Positions 1 through 8,387 of a stretch of 64,000 bases of DNA are shown one piece after another. This DNA is from Streptomyces sp. DSM 15324 (GTDB lineage Bacteria; Actinomycetota; Actinomycetes; Streptomycetales; Streptomycetaceae): contig NZ_KQ949029.1 of the NCBI RefSeq assembly GCF_001514285.1, positions 148,942 through 212,941 on the forward strand, in the 5' to 3' direction. Numbering within the stretch: position 1 is the stretch's first letter; every line of letters begins with the position of its first letter. The notes below the pieces were generated by a model, which saw only the letters and a list, made by a program, of their open reading frames with translations, had not been told where the DNA came from and ran no database searches. The translations under genes were made by a program, and so were the position numbers.

Positions 1-115
1 TCTCGGCGCGCCACCGCGCCAGGTCGTCCAGGATGGTGCCGGCGCGCCAGAGCTCCTCCTTGCGGTACTTCTCCGCGATGGTGTCGGATGGGCGCAACGT
101 GGTGATCGGGTTCAC
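1..115 (-). CDS. AMP-dependent aryl/acyl ligase, N-terminal fragment cut by window edge
   Basis: Only the first ~38 residues are visible; the gene runs off the left edge. The segment YRKEELWRAGTILDDLARW resembles the N-terminus of aryl-AMP ligases of the 2,3-dihydroxybenzoate / cyclohexanecarboxylate ligase type (Y-R-x3-L/Y-W-x3-T-x2-D-x-L). The GTG at 113-115 is preferred as start because GGGAAG lies 8 nt upstream; an earlier in-frame GTG at 124 has no spaced ribosome site. The frame is closed upstream by the TGA of the ketoreductase gene, so it cannot start earlier than 181. It is the third AMP-ligase-type gene of the operon and, with the 555-residue ligase, a candidate for the ATP-dependent diazotase that nitrite pathways require. 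Assignment rests on few residues. Confidence 0.5.
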   Translation of the reverse strand, partial: MNPITTLRPSDTIAEKYRKEELWRAGTILDDLARWRAE

Positions 116-181
116 AATGTCCACTTCCCGTAGGATGAACTCGTCGTCGTCGTATTGCTCGGTGTTCGGTCCGGGCAGCCC

Positions 182-940
182 TCAGTGCCCAAGGCCGGCG
201 CCTCCGTCGACCGGGATCACGGCGCCGCGTACATAACCGGCACCGGCCAGGAACGCCACCGCGTCGGCGACCTCGTCGGGGCGGGCCGGCCGGCCGGCCG
301 GGGTCATGTCGAGCAGCTTCCGGCGCTGCTCATCGGTGAGCGCCTGGCCCATGTCGGTCTCGGTCAGGCCGGGGGCCACGACATTGCAGGTGATGTCCCG
401 GGCGCGGAGTTCGTGGGTCAAGGACCGGGCCAGACCGACGAGCCCTGCTTTCGAGGCCGCGTAGTTGCTCTGTCCTGCGGCACCGCTCAGTGCCGCCGTC
501 GAGGAGATCAGCACGATTCGGCCGTGGCGCTGGGCGAGCATTCCGCGCAGGGCCCGCCGGGTGACGCGGAAGGCGCCGGTGAGGTTGGTGTCGACGACGG
601 AGGTGAAGTCCGCTTCGCTCATGGTCAGCAACAGCCGGTCGTTGGTGACGCCCGCGTTGGCGACCAGGACGGTGACGGGGCCGTGCGCGGCTTCCGCCTC
701 CTTGAAGGCCTGGTCGACCTGCTGACTGTCCGTCACGTCACATCGTACGGCGAGGAGGTTCTCGCCGACGGGCGGCCTTTCGCCACGATAGGTCACCGCG
801 ACCCGGTCGCCCGCCGTAACGAAACGGCGGGCCACGGCCAGCCCGATCCCTCTGTTCCCGCCGGTGACGAGGACCGACCGGGGACCGGCCCGGTCTGCCT
901 TCCCGGGTGCTCCGCCCGGCGCCGCTTCGGTGTCCGTCAC
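182..940 (-). CDS. 3-oxoacyl-ACP reductase (FabG-like SDR ketoreductase)
   Basis: A 252-residue short-chain dehydrogenase. It shows the NADP-binding TGGNRGIG at residues 26-33, NAG at 95-97, the catalytic Ser in ISST (about 146), and YAASK with Tyr160 and Lys164. Length and motifs are those of FabG. In this operon it is expected to reduce the beta-keto group formed by the adjacent ketosynthase pair on the carrier protein, a step needed to make a polyene chain. It lies 78 bp downstream of the lyase gene and 66 bp upstream of the next ligase start. No dehydratase is visible in the window; it may lie beyond the left edge. Confidence 0.9.
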   Translation of the reverse strand: MTDTEAAPGGAPGKADRAGPRSVLVTGGNRGIGLAVARRFVTAGDRVAVTYRGERPPVGENLLAVRCDVTDSQQVDQAFKEAEAAHGPVTVLVANAGVTNDRLLLTMSEADFTSVVDTNLTGAFRVTRRALRGMLAQRHGRIVLISSTAALSGAAGQSNYAASKAGLVGLARSLTHELRARDITCNVVAPGLTETDMGQALTDEQRRKLLDMTPAGRPARPDEVADAVAFLAGAGYVRGAVIPVDGGAGLGH

Positions 941-1018
941 CTCAACCCTTCCTTCTGCGTTGTAGACGTTGCGCGTACACCCATCAGACGGAGGCCACCG
1001 CGCACCCGGCGAAGGTCA

Positions 1019-2434
1019 TCACCGCCGTGACCCGACGGTGTCGCCGTATCTGCGCAACGCCCGCTCCACCAGTGCGTCCGCCGCGCCCGTGTACCGGGCC
1101 GGATCGAGCAGTTCCGCCAGCCGGTCCGTGTCGAACTCGGCTGCCACGTCGGGGTGGTCCGACAGCAGCTCGGCAAGGGAACGCCCGTCGTCGGCCGCCT
1201 GGGCCGTCGCGGCCGTCAGCAACTGCTTGGCGCGGGCCTTGCCGAGCGTCGGGGCCAGCGTCACCATCAGCCGTTCGGTGACGACGGCGCCGCCGGTCAG
1301 TTCGAGGTTGGCGAGCATCTTCTCCGGATGGACGACCAGACCCTCTGCGAGCTCCACGGCGGTGTGCGCGGCTCCGCCCGTCAGACGCAGCGCCTCCCTC
1401 AGCGGCTGCCACTCGGCGTGCCACGCCCCGGCGGGGCGCTCGTCCTCGGCGAGCATGCACTGCGCCAGGACGAGGGCGTGCGCAGGGACCTGCCGGGCGG
1501 CCGACACGATCAGGGTGGCGAGTGCGGGGTTGCGCTTCTGCGGCATCGCCGAGGAGGCTCCGCGCCCGGCCGCCGCGGGCTCGGACACCTCGCCGATCTC
1601 GGTGCGGGACAGCGTCTGCACATCGAGCGCGAACTTCCCGAGTGCCCCGACGACCAGCTGAAGCACCGCACCGAGGTCGGCGATCGGGGTCCGCGCGGTG
1701 TGCCACGGGAGCACCGGCTCGGCCAGCCCCAGGGCCTGCGCGAACGGCTGGAGCAGCTCCACCCCGCCTTCGCCCTTCCCTCCGTCCAGCGCCGCGAACT
1801 CGCGGTATGCGGCGAGCGTGCCCGCCGCACCGCCGAGCTGGGCCGGGAGGACGGACGCGACCTGCTGCACCCGGGTCCGGGCCTCGGCGACCAACTGGAG
1901 CCAGCCCGCTGCCTTGAGCCCGAGGGTGGTGGGCACGGCGTGCTGGCCCAGGGTGCGCCCGGCCAGCACGGTGTGGCGGTGGTCGCGGGCCAGGGCGGCG
2001 AGGGCGGCGCGGACCCGGTCCAGGTCGGCGGCGATCAGGCCGAGGGCCCGGCGGGCGATCAGCATGGCCGCCGAGTCGAGGATGTCCTGGCTGGTCGACC
2101 CGCGGTGCACGTACTCGGCCGCGGCCGGATCCCGGGCGGCGACCGTCTCGGTGAAGGCGGTGACCAACGCGACCACCGGATTGGCCGCCGCCCGGGCCGC
2201 ACGGGCCAGGGCCACCAGGTCGAGCCGGTCCACGCGAGCCGCCGAGGCGATCACCCGCACCGCGCTCTTCGGGACCAGCCCGACGGCGTACTGGGCCCGT
2301 ACCAGGGCCACCTCGGCATCCAGCATGGCCTGCAGCCAGGCCTCGTCGGTCACCTCGGCCGCGACCGGCGTGTCCGCCCAGGTGGGGGCGAGCAGGCCCG
2401 CGTCGGTGCCCACGGACAGCGCGTTCACACTCAT
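1019..2434 (-). CDS. aspartase/fumarase-superfamily lyase, probable nitrosuccinate lyase (CreD-like)
   Basis: A 471-residue member of the adenylosuccinate lyase / PcaB branch of the fumarase superfamily. HRGSTSQDILD (110-120) and the signature SSAMPQKRNP (about 294-303) are both present. By family alone it could be a 3-carboxymuconate cycloisomerase. Its start overlaps the stop of a CreE-type flavoprotein gene, and that pair is the hallmark of the aspartate-nitrosuccinate pathway, in which CreD releases nitrous acid from nitrosuccinate, leaving fumarate. The function is inferred from that pairing and from the 3,4-AHBA genes in the same operon. Confidence 0.8.
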   Translation of the reverse strand: MSVNALSVGTDAGLLAPTWADTPVAAEVTDEAWLQAMLDAEVALVRAQYAVGLVPKSAVRVIASAARVDRLDLVALARAARAAANPVVALVTAFTETVAARDPAAAEYVHRGSTSQDILDSAAMLIARRALGLIAADLDRVRAALAALARDHRHTVLAGRTLGQHAVPTTLGLKAAGWLQLVAEARTRVQQVASVLPAQLGGAAGTLAAYREFAALDGGKGEGGVELLQPFAQALGLAEPVLPWHTARTPIADLGAVLQLVVGALGKFALDVQTLSRTEIGEVSEPAAAGRGASSAMPQKRNPALATLIVSAARQVPAHALVLAQCMLAEDERPAGAWHAEWQPLREALRLTGGAAHTAVELAEGLVVHPEKMLANLELTGGAVVTERLMVTLAPTLGKARAKQLLTAATAQAADDGRSLAELLSDHPDVAAEFDTDRLAELLDPARYTGAADALVERALRRYGDTVGSRR

Positions 2435-4371
2435 CCACTCCCTGTGCCTGAAACCTGATGTGCCCGCAAAGACGCGCCGGGCGAGAGCTTTCCGGACTCG
2501 GGGAGCCCCAGAGCCGCCCGCGCTATCGCGTCCGAGTCCTCCAGCGTCACCGAACCCACGCCGGGTCGTACGCCGACCGCCGTCACCCAGCGCACCCCCT
2601 CCGCCGGCACGCCGTACGCGAACCGGCGCGGGTGCGCCCGGCCCGCCGCGTCCAGCAGCCGGGGCGGGCCGTCGGTCACCGCCAGTCCGCCCGTCTCATA
2701 TCCGTCCAACCGGTAAGGGACGCAGTCGCCGGCCGTGTAAAGGGCGCGCAGCAGCGGGTTGGCGCTGCGCCGCAGATCCGGTCCTGGCAGCCGTGCCTCG
2801 ACCAGTGCGCCGACGAGCACCGGCGGCTCGGACACCCCGTCCGCGTCCACCAGGTACCCGCCGTCACGCTCCGACGGCCGTACGCGCATCCCCGGACCCA
2901 CCAGGTGCAGCACGCCGGCCTCGATCAGGGCGATCAGCTGCTCGATCCGGAAGGCGGGCGGCCCGATCGAGGTGAAGGCGTTCAACGGCGTGTACCAGCC
3001 GTCCAGTTCGGCCTGGTAGGACGCACCGGATAGGCCACCGTGGTCCACCACCAGCCGGATCTCGTTGCGCAGATCCCGCAGCGCGTCCAGCGCCGCCTTC
3101 AGCGGCCCGCTCACATTGCCCCGCCGGGCCTCGACGACATCCTGCCGCAGGTACTCCAGCACCCAGTGCCGGAAGTCCTCGCGGGCGGCGAAGCGCCGAT
3201 CGCCGTACGGACGCTCGATCCGCCGCCAGTCCCACCGCTCGTCGAGCGGCACTTCCCAGCGGTCGAGGAGGCCCGGCTCGGCACGCCCGGCGAGCGTGGA
3301 CCGTACGAACTCCTCGGCCGCCCCGTCCCCGTGGGCGGCCCGGATCCACGCCTCGTGGTAGACCGTGCGCACCTCGCGGTCGATCAGCGGCCACAGTTCC
3401 TCGCGGAAGCCGACGGGCTGACCGCCGTCCGCCCGTCGGCGCAGCCGGGCGATGACCTCGGGGGTCAGGAACCGCGGGTGGTGGCGGCCCAGCGCGCCCT
3501 TCTGGTTGTCGCCCCGGGCGTGGTAGGGCACCCCGCGTCGCGAACCGGCGTACAGCACCGGCTCGTTGCCGCTCGGGAGGTACACGAGACCCGTCCCGCT
3601 CTCCTTGAAGGTGCCGCCGCGGCCCTCGGTGAGCAGCGCCAGGTGGTCGAAGAAGTTGAGCCCGAGGCCGCGCAGGGCGACCGGCCTGCCCGGCAGGATC
3701 CCGTCCAGGCCGGCGTCGGCGGGGTTGCCCGCGCCCACGTACGCCAGACCGTGCCGACGCGCGAAGCCGGCCAGCGCACGTTCCTCCTGCCCGGGGACGC
3801 GCTCCCCGTGGCCGAGGGCCAGCACCACCGCGTCCATCCCGGCCAGCAGGCTGCCGTCGTCCATGGTCACCGTCTGTCTCCCGTCGGGGGTGTCGTCCAC
3901 CGCTACCGCGGTCGACCGGTGGGCGTGGACCGTCACCTCCTCGGGCGCGGTGCGTAACAGCTGCCGGAACACCCACTCCAGGTAGTGGCCGTGGAACGCC
4001 CGGGTCGGATAGGTGTCCGGGCCGAGCCGCCGTGCCTCGGCCAGGATCTGCTGCGGGTAGGCCCCGGCGCCGGCGAGCGTCCGCGCCCACTCGTACAGGC
4101 TGGGCCCCGGCACCGCCGGTCCCGCGCAGTCCACGCTGTCGTCGGTGAACACGGTCACCTGGGAGGCAACCGTGTTCATCAGCAGTTCGCCCGGCTGGCC
4201 GGTGCGCCACACCGCGCCCGGACCGGGCGGATACGGATCGACGAGGTGCACCGCGACCGGCCGGCCGGTGCCCGCGGCGTTGGCGCAGATCCGTTCCAGG
4301 ACGGACAGCCCACGCGGACCGGCACCGACCACGAGGACGGCGAGGGCGCCGGGCGAAGCAGGGCCGGTCAT
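2431..4371 (-). CDS. FAD/NAD(P)-binding N-oxygenase, probable nitrosuccinate-forming CreE-like enzyme
   Basis: A 646-residue flavoprotein with the Rossmann motif GAGPRG at residues 16-21 and the long FAD/NAD(P)-binding architecture of CreE. CreE oxidises the amino group of L-aspartate to a nitro group, giving nitrosuccinate for CreD. The ATG at 4371 overlaps the upstream gene's stop as ATGA; a longer frame to 4725 would overlap the oxidoreductase and is rejected. The stop overlaps the CreD-like start, consistent with translational coupling. Other members of the broad family have unknown roles, so the assignment depends on the neighbouring lyase. Confidence 0.82.
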   Translation of the reverse strand: MTGPASPGALAVLVVGAGPRGLSVLERICANAAGTGRPVAVHLVDPYPPGPGAVWRTGQPGELLMNTVASQVTVFTDDSVDCAGPAVPGPSLYEWARTLAGAGAYPQQILAEARRLGPDTYPTRAFHGHYLEWVFRQLLRTAPEEVTVHAHRSTAVAVDDTPDGRQTVTMDDGSLLAGMDAVVLALGHGERVPGQEERALAGFARRHGLAYVGAGNPADAGLDGILPGRPVALRGLGLNFFDHLALLTEGRGGTFKESGTGLVYLPSGNEPVLYAGSRRGVPYHARGDNQKGALGRHHPRFLTPEVIARLRRRADGGQPVGFREELWPLIDREVRTVYHEAWIRAAHGDGAAEEFVRSTLAGRAEPGLLDRWEVPLDERWDWRRIERPYGDRRFAAREDFRHWVLEYLRQDVVEARRGNVSGPLKAALDALRDLRNEIRLVVDHGGLSGASYQAELDGWYTPLNAFTSIGPPAFRIEQLIALIEAGVLHLVGPGMRVRPSERDGGYLVDADGVSEPPVLVGALVEARLPGPDLRRSANPLLRALYTAGDCVPYRLDGYETGGLAVTDGPPRLLDAAGRAHPRRFAYGVPAEGVRWVTAVGVRPGVGSVTLEDSDAIARAALGLPESGKLSPGASLRAHQVSGTGSG

Positions 4372-5282
4372 TCCTGGCCGAGCCCGTCGCGCCAGCTCGG
4401 CCGCAGCGGCTTGAAACCCAACTGCGCACGGGCCCGGTCGTTCGCCGCGCCGCGCGCGGCCGTGAGCTGATGGGCCACGAACCAGCCCAGCAGCCGCGGT
4501 GCGAGGTCGACCGGAATCGTGCGCGGCGGTGGCGCGCCGAGCGTGCGAGCGTAGTGCGGCAGCCACTGGGCGGCCGGGGCCGGCTCGTCGTCCGTCACGT
4601 GGAGGACACCGGTGGCCTCCGACTCGACCGCCGCGACGGCCGCCCCCACAGCGTCCTCCACATGCAGGAACGAGGTGATTCCCGCACCACCTTCCGGCAA
4701 GGGGCACTGTCCGGACAGCACCCACTGCCCGATCCCGCCATCACGGGCGTACGCGGTCCCGGGTCCGTACAGGGTGCCGTACCGCAGCGCGACGCCCGCC
4801 AGACCGCTGTTCAGGACCAGCCGCTCCAGTTCGGCGACGGCCCGCACGGTGGCGGACCAGCCGGGATCCTCGGAGTCCACGTGCAGCGGCGCGTCCTCGT
4901 CGAGGACCGCGGGCCCTTCCGGGGCGGCGGCGAAGGCGATCGACTGCGCGACCAGTCTGCGGGCACCGGCCGCTCGGGCCGCCTCGATCAGATGGGCGGT
5001 GCCCTCGGTACGCAGCCGCGCGGTCTGCGTGAACGCCTCCGCCGGGTCCACGCCCAGCAGGCGCAGGGCCGTCAGCTGGTGGACGACCACCTCGGGCCGG
5101 GCGGCCGACACCGCCGACAGCACGGCCTCACGGTCGAGGGCATCGGCGACGACCACCTGGTCCGCCTCCGGCGCCCGCGACTCCTCCCGCACGAGCGCGG
5201 TCACCTCGTGACCCCGCGCCCGTAGCGCGCCCACCAGCGGACGTCCGACCACTCCGGTGGCACCGGCGACGAGTACGCGCAT
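4368..5282 (-). CDS. NAD(P)-dependent epimerase/dehydratase-type oxidoreductase
   Basis: A 304-residue extended-SDR / NmrA-like protein. GATGVVG at residues 7-13 is the dinucleotide-binding motif, and RYGTLYGPG sits where this superfamily binds substrate; a clear YxxxK is not obvious, so classical dehydrogenase chemistry is uncertain. It lies between the ATC-hydrolase-like gene and the CreE-like gene, with an ATGA overlap to the latter. In a nitrite-dependent cluster, a reductase of this kind could tailor the aromatic ring, including hydride replacement of a diazo group; that is an inference from pathway logic, not from sequence. Confidence 0.7.
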   Translation of the reverse strand: MRVLVAGATGVVGRPLVGALRARGHEVTALVREESRAPEADQVVVADALDREAVLSAVSAARPEVVVHQLTALRLLGVDPAEAFTQTARLRTEGTAHLIEAARAAGARRLVAQSIAFAAAPEGPAVLDEDAPLHVDSEDPGWSATVRAVAELERLVLNSGLAGVALRYGTLYGPGTAYARDGGIGQWVLSGQCPLPEGGAGITSFLHVEDAVGAAVAAVESEATGVLHVTDDEPAPAAQWLPHYARTLGAPPPRTIPVDLAPRLLGWFVAHQLTAARGAANDRARAQLGFKPLRPSWRDGLGQE

Positions 5283-5285
5283 GGA

Positions 5286-5840
5286 TCAGTCCTCCTCGGG
5301 GGACGAGACGGGGGTGGCGACGCGCATCAGGAGCCGGCACGCCTTGTCGCCCTCGCGCAGACAGCTGGCCGCGCGGTTCTCGGTGAGAGTCACGCCGAGC
5401 CCTTCGGACCAGCCGGCGTGGATGTCGGTGCACGGGCAGCGGTAGCCCTCCAGGGAACCGGCCATCCGCACCATGGTGACGGCGAAGTTCTGCCTCAGGG
5501 TGAGGACGATGGTGTCGCCGTCCTCGACCTCGGTGGAGGCGTTGCGCAGTTCCGGCGGGAACATCCGGTCACCGCACCTGTCGTAGCGCCGGCGCAGCTC
5601 CTCCAGGTCCTTCGCGGTGTCCCCGGTGTCGGGGAGCGCTCCGGACAGACGGGCCACACGCTGCCCGACGTGCACGGCCACCTTGCGCAGCGCCTCGGCG
5701 TTGATCTCGTTCGCGGTCTCCTGCCCGAACCGCGCGGCCACTCCCTGGTACCAGTGGGCGTCGTGCTGCCACCACAACCGGTACGCCTCTGAGGCCCGGG
5801 CGCGGTGATTGACCGCGTCGCCGGACGTTTCCGTGCTCAT
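5286..5840 (-). CDS. ATC-hydrolase-like / DUF6125-like cysteine-containing protein
   Basis: A 184-residue protein whose N-terminal half (AYRLWWQHDAHWYQGVAARFG) and conserved C-terminal cysteines (CPC near residue 140, then CL and C) resemble proteins annotated as L-2-amino-thiazoline-4-carboxylate hydrolase or DUF6125. The ATG at 5840 overlaps the preceding ligase stop as ATGA, which fixes the start inside a longer open frame. The cysteine pattern may bind a metal. Its role in the pathway is unknown; the resemblance is distant and should not be read as hydrolase activity. Confidence 0.6.
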   Translation of the reverse strand: MSTETSGDAVNHRARASEAYRLWWQHDAHWYQGVAARFGQETANEINAEALRKVAVHVGQRVARLSGALPDTGDTAKDLEELRRRYDRCGDRMFPPELRNASTEVEDGDTIVLTLRQNFAVTMVRMAGSLEGYRCPCTDIHAGWSEGLGVTLTENRAASCLREGDKACRLLMRVATPVSSPEED

Positions 5841-7504
5841 GCGTGCAACTCCTCGGCGGCGACGGCGGCGAACCGGTCGCGCATCACTCGTTTGAGAACC
5901 TTTCCGGTGGCGCCCTTCGGCACGTCCTCCGGTTTCATCGGCAGGGCCCGTGCCATCGGCGGGAACCCGGCCCGCGTCAGTACGGAGTTGACCCGCGCCG
6001 TCCATGCCTCCTCCGACTCGCCGCTGTCGTCGGCCAGTTGGAGCAGTGCGTACGCCTCGGCCACACCGTCGCCGTCCCAGTCCGCGCGGACCCCGTCCGG
6101 GGCGATCCCGACGACCGTGCAGTCGGTCAGTGCGGGCAGTTCGGCCAGCAGGACCTCCTCGGTGCGGGTGCTGAAGACGATCCCGGCGCGGGTGCGGATG
6201 GCGTCCGGCACCCGGTCGAGGTGGTAGAAGTTGCCGTCCTCGTCTCGCTGGGCGAGGTCTCCGGTGAGCCAGTAGCCCCCGAGGCGCATCCGGTTCCAGG
6301 TCAGCGAGTCGTTCCAGTAACCCGGAGTGAGGGTCGGGGACTTGAGGCCCAGCCGGCCGACCTGCCCCGGTGGCAGCGGGGTGCCGTCCTCGGCGAGAAC
6401 GGCGGCCTCGGCGAAGCTGATCGGTCTGCCGACGCAGCGCGAGTAGGCCGAGGTGTCCTTGGTGTGGCGGTTGTGGAAGACGGAGTAGCCGGCTTCCGAG
6501 GAGCCGAGCCCGTCCACGAACACCGAGCCGTCGACCTGCACCCGGCCCAGGTCCCGGCGGACCTCGAGGTGACCGCCGTGCTGGACGAGCGCCCGGATGT
6601 GTGCCTCGTGCGCCGCGTCCCCGGTGTTGAACCACACCTGCACGCTGGACAGGTCACGCTTCGTCAGGTCCTCGGCGGCCATCTCCCCGAAGGTGCCCGC
6701 GAAGGCCAGCACGACGGTCGGCCGGAACTCCTCGACGGCGTCGAGCACATCGGCACCGCGCTGGCTCGAGAGCAGCCTGATGTCGGTGCGCAGCAGCAGA
6801 CAGTAGAGCAGGGTCGCCACCATGGCGTTGTGCGCACCGGGCAGCCCCACCAGCGTGCGCTCCATGTCGGTGCCCGTGGAGTAGCGCAGCCGGTGCAGCT
6901 GTGCGTACATCAGCGTCCGGTGGGTGTGCGGGACCCCCTTGGGCATCCCGGTCGTACCGGAGGAGTGCGAGATGAGCACCGGGTCGGTCGGGTCGTGCCG
7001 GTACGGGTACCCCGGCGGCAACGAGGCGCGGTCCGCGGGGCGGATGTCGCGGGCCGTGACCTGGAAGCCCAGCCCGGCGCCGGCGACGACCTCGCGGTGC
7101 GCCTCGTCCGTGAAGACGCCGACGGCACCCTGCCTGCGGATGTACTCCCGGGCGATCTCCGGGCCCAGGTTCCCGTTGACGAACGACGGGATCGCGCCGA
7201 GGGACGTCAGCGCCAGGAAGTTCACCGCGTACTCGGCGCTGGAGAAGGAATGCACGGCGACCGGGTCGCGGGGCCTTACCCCTTGGGCGGCGTACCAGCC
7301 CGCGTACGTCTCGACCGCCTCGCACAGCCGGCCGAGCGTCAGCTCCTCGGGACGGCTGCCGTCCGGCGCCCGCCAGCCTCCGTCGGTGCGCAGCACGACC
7401 TCGTCGAGCGGACGGCCGTACGCGCTGAGGCGCGCGAGGACGTTGCCGGCGCCCAGTTCGGTGTCGGAGCAGATCAGGGCCCGCTCCTGCCTACTGATGA
7501 GCAT
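5837..7504 (-). CDS. class I adenylate-forming enzyme (AMP ligase; diazotase candidate)
   Basis: A 555-residue ANL-superfamily enzyme with the phosphate-binding loop HSSGTTGMPKGV, the later YWLTGDLA segment and a C-terminal lysine in PKGATGKVLK. It either activates a carboxylate (as acyl-AMP, then to CoA or ACP) or, like CreM-type enzymes, uses ATP to condense an aromatic amine with nitrite. The second reading fits because a separate 476-residue ligase beside the carrier proteins already suits substrate loading. It overlaps the preceding CLF-like gene by 14 bp. Sequence alone does not separate the two roles. Confidence 0.8.
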   Translation of the reverse strand: MLISRQERALICSDTELGAGNVLARLSAYGRPLDEVVLRTDGGWRAPDGSRPEELTLGRLCEAVETYAGWYAAQGVRPRDPVAVHSFSSAEYAVNFLALTSLGAIPSFVNGNLGPEIAREYIRRQGAVGVFTDEAHREVVAGAGLGFQVTARDIRPADRASLPPGYPYRHDPTDPVLISHSSGTTGMPKGVPHTHRTLMYAQLHRLRYSTGTDMERTLVGLPGAHNAMVATLLYCLLLRTDIRLLSSQRGADVLDAVEEFRPTVVLAFAGTFGEMAAEDLTKRDLSSVQVWFNTGDAAHEAHIRALVQHGGHLEVRRDLGRVQVDGSVFVDGLGSSEAGYSVFHNRHTKDTSAYSRCVGRPISFAEAAVLAEDGTPLPPGQVGRLGLKSPTLTPGYWNDSLTWNRMRLGGYWLTGDLAQRDEDGNFYHLDRVPDAIRTRAGIVFSTRTEEVLLAELPALTDCTVVGIAPDGVRADWDGDGVAEAYALLQLADDSGESEEAWTARVNSVLTRAGFPPMARALPMKPEDVPKGATGKVLKRVMRDRFAAVAAEELHA

Positions 7505-8387
7505 GGGTCCTCTTCTCGTTCCTTCCGGTGGCGGCCTGCGCGGACGCGTCCGCGCAGGCGGTGAGCGTGAATGCGTCCGCGCTGCTGCCCTCGGCGGGCT
7601 CCGTCACCAGGAGGTGGCTGCCGCCCTCCCGCAGCAGCCGCCGGTGTGCCTCGGCCAGCTCGAACAGGCTCTGCAGGCTCCCCCGGTGCCGGAGCGCACC
7701 GCTGTCGAGCGGGTCGTGGCCGGGGCCGTGGGCCGTCTCGGCCGATCGGACCGTCACCGGTGCGCCGGCGCCCGGACGGCCGAGCAGCACCGCGGCCGCG
7801 TAGCCGGCGGACGCCGGGAGCTCCGGGACCGGACGGCCGCTGTCGGCGGCCAGTTCCCGGTGCACGGCGGCCAGCCGCTCGCCGCCGCCCAGTTCGACAC
7901 CCAGTACCAGGACGCGGTCCAGCTCCGGCTCCTCGAGCAGCAGGTCCGCCAGGGTGAGCAACTCGGTCACCGGGTCGGCGAGGGTCGACACGCTGAACAT
8001 CTGCCCGGTGATCCCGAACTCGCGGCTGATGTGTCCCAGCACGGAGTTGGGGGTGGCCTGCATGAACAGCAGCGGGTTGTGCACCTTTCCGGAGACCATG
8101 CGCCGGCTGGCCAGGTCGGCGGTGGTGGTGTCACCCGTCAGGCTGGCCAGCGCCACCGCGGTGCGCTCCCCCGTCCCACTGCCGGCCTCACTCGAACGGG
8201 AGCCGGCATCATCGGGCCGCTCGGTCAGACACCGTCGGCTCACCTCGTACGCCAGCGGGCTGAAGGCGGACTCCACGAAGCCGGGCAGCCTCGGCAGCGG
8301 GATGTCGTCGTCCCGGCCGGTGCCGTGGGTGGCGGTGGCGACGGCGAGGACGCCGAGGGCGGAGCGAAGCACGGGCTTGGTGGTCAT
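7491..8387 (-). CDS. chain-length-factor-like partner of the ketosynthase (short)
   Basis: A 298-residue thiolase-fold protein resembling the N-terminal ketosynthase domain. It lacks the nucleophilic Cys and the HGTGT and KSTTGH motifs of its neighbour, as expected of a chain-length factor, but is roughly 90 residues shorter than a full CLF. The ATG at 8387 overlaps the ketosynthase stop (ATGA), so the two are probably made in equal amounts and form a heterodimer. Similar short KS-like partners occur in aryl-polyene and reducing type II PKS clusters. No frameshift or early stop is obvious, so the short form looks genuine. Confidence 0.7.
   Translation of the reverse strand: MTTKPVLRSALGVLAVATATHGTGRDDDIPLPRLPGFVESAFSPLAYEVSRRCLTERPDDAGSRSSEAGSGTGERTAVALASLTGDTTTADLASRRMVSGKVHNPLLFMQATPNSVLGHISREFGITGQMFSVSTLADPVTELLTLADLLLEEPELDRVLVLGVELGGGERLAAVHRELAADSGRPVPELPASAGYAAAVLLGRPGAGAPVTVRSAETAHGPGHDPLDSGALRHRGSLQSLFELAEAHRRLLREGGSHLLVTEPAEGSSADAFTLTACADASAQAATGRNEKRTHAHQ

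Noticed and set aside
984..2438. 484-codon minus-strand frame opposite/overlapping the lyase gene
   Set aside because: Arg/Gly/Pro-rich translation with no family signature; it is a frame shadow of the CreD-like gene, which carries intact motifs.
5843..7564. 573-codon plus-strand frame across the AMP ligase
   Set aside because: Antisense shadow typical of very GC-rich coding DNA; the minus-strand frame has clear ANL motifs.
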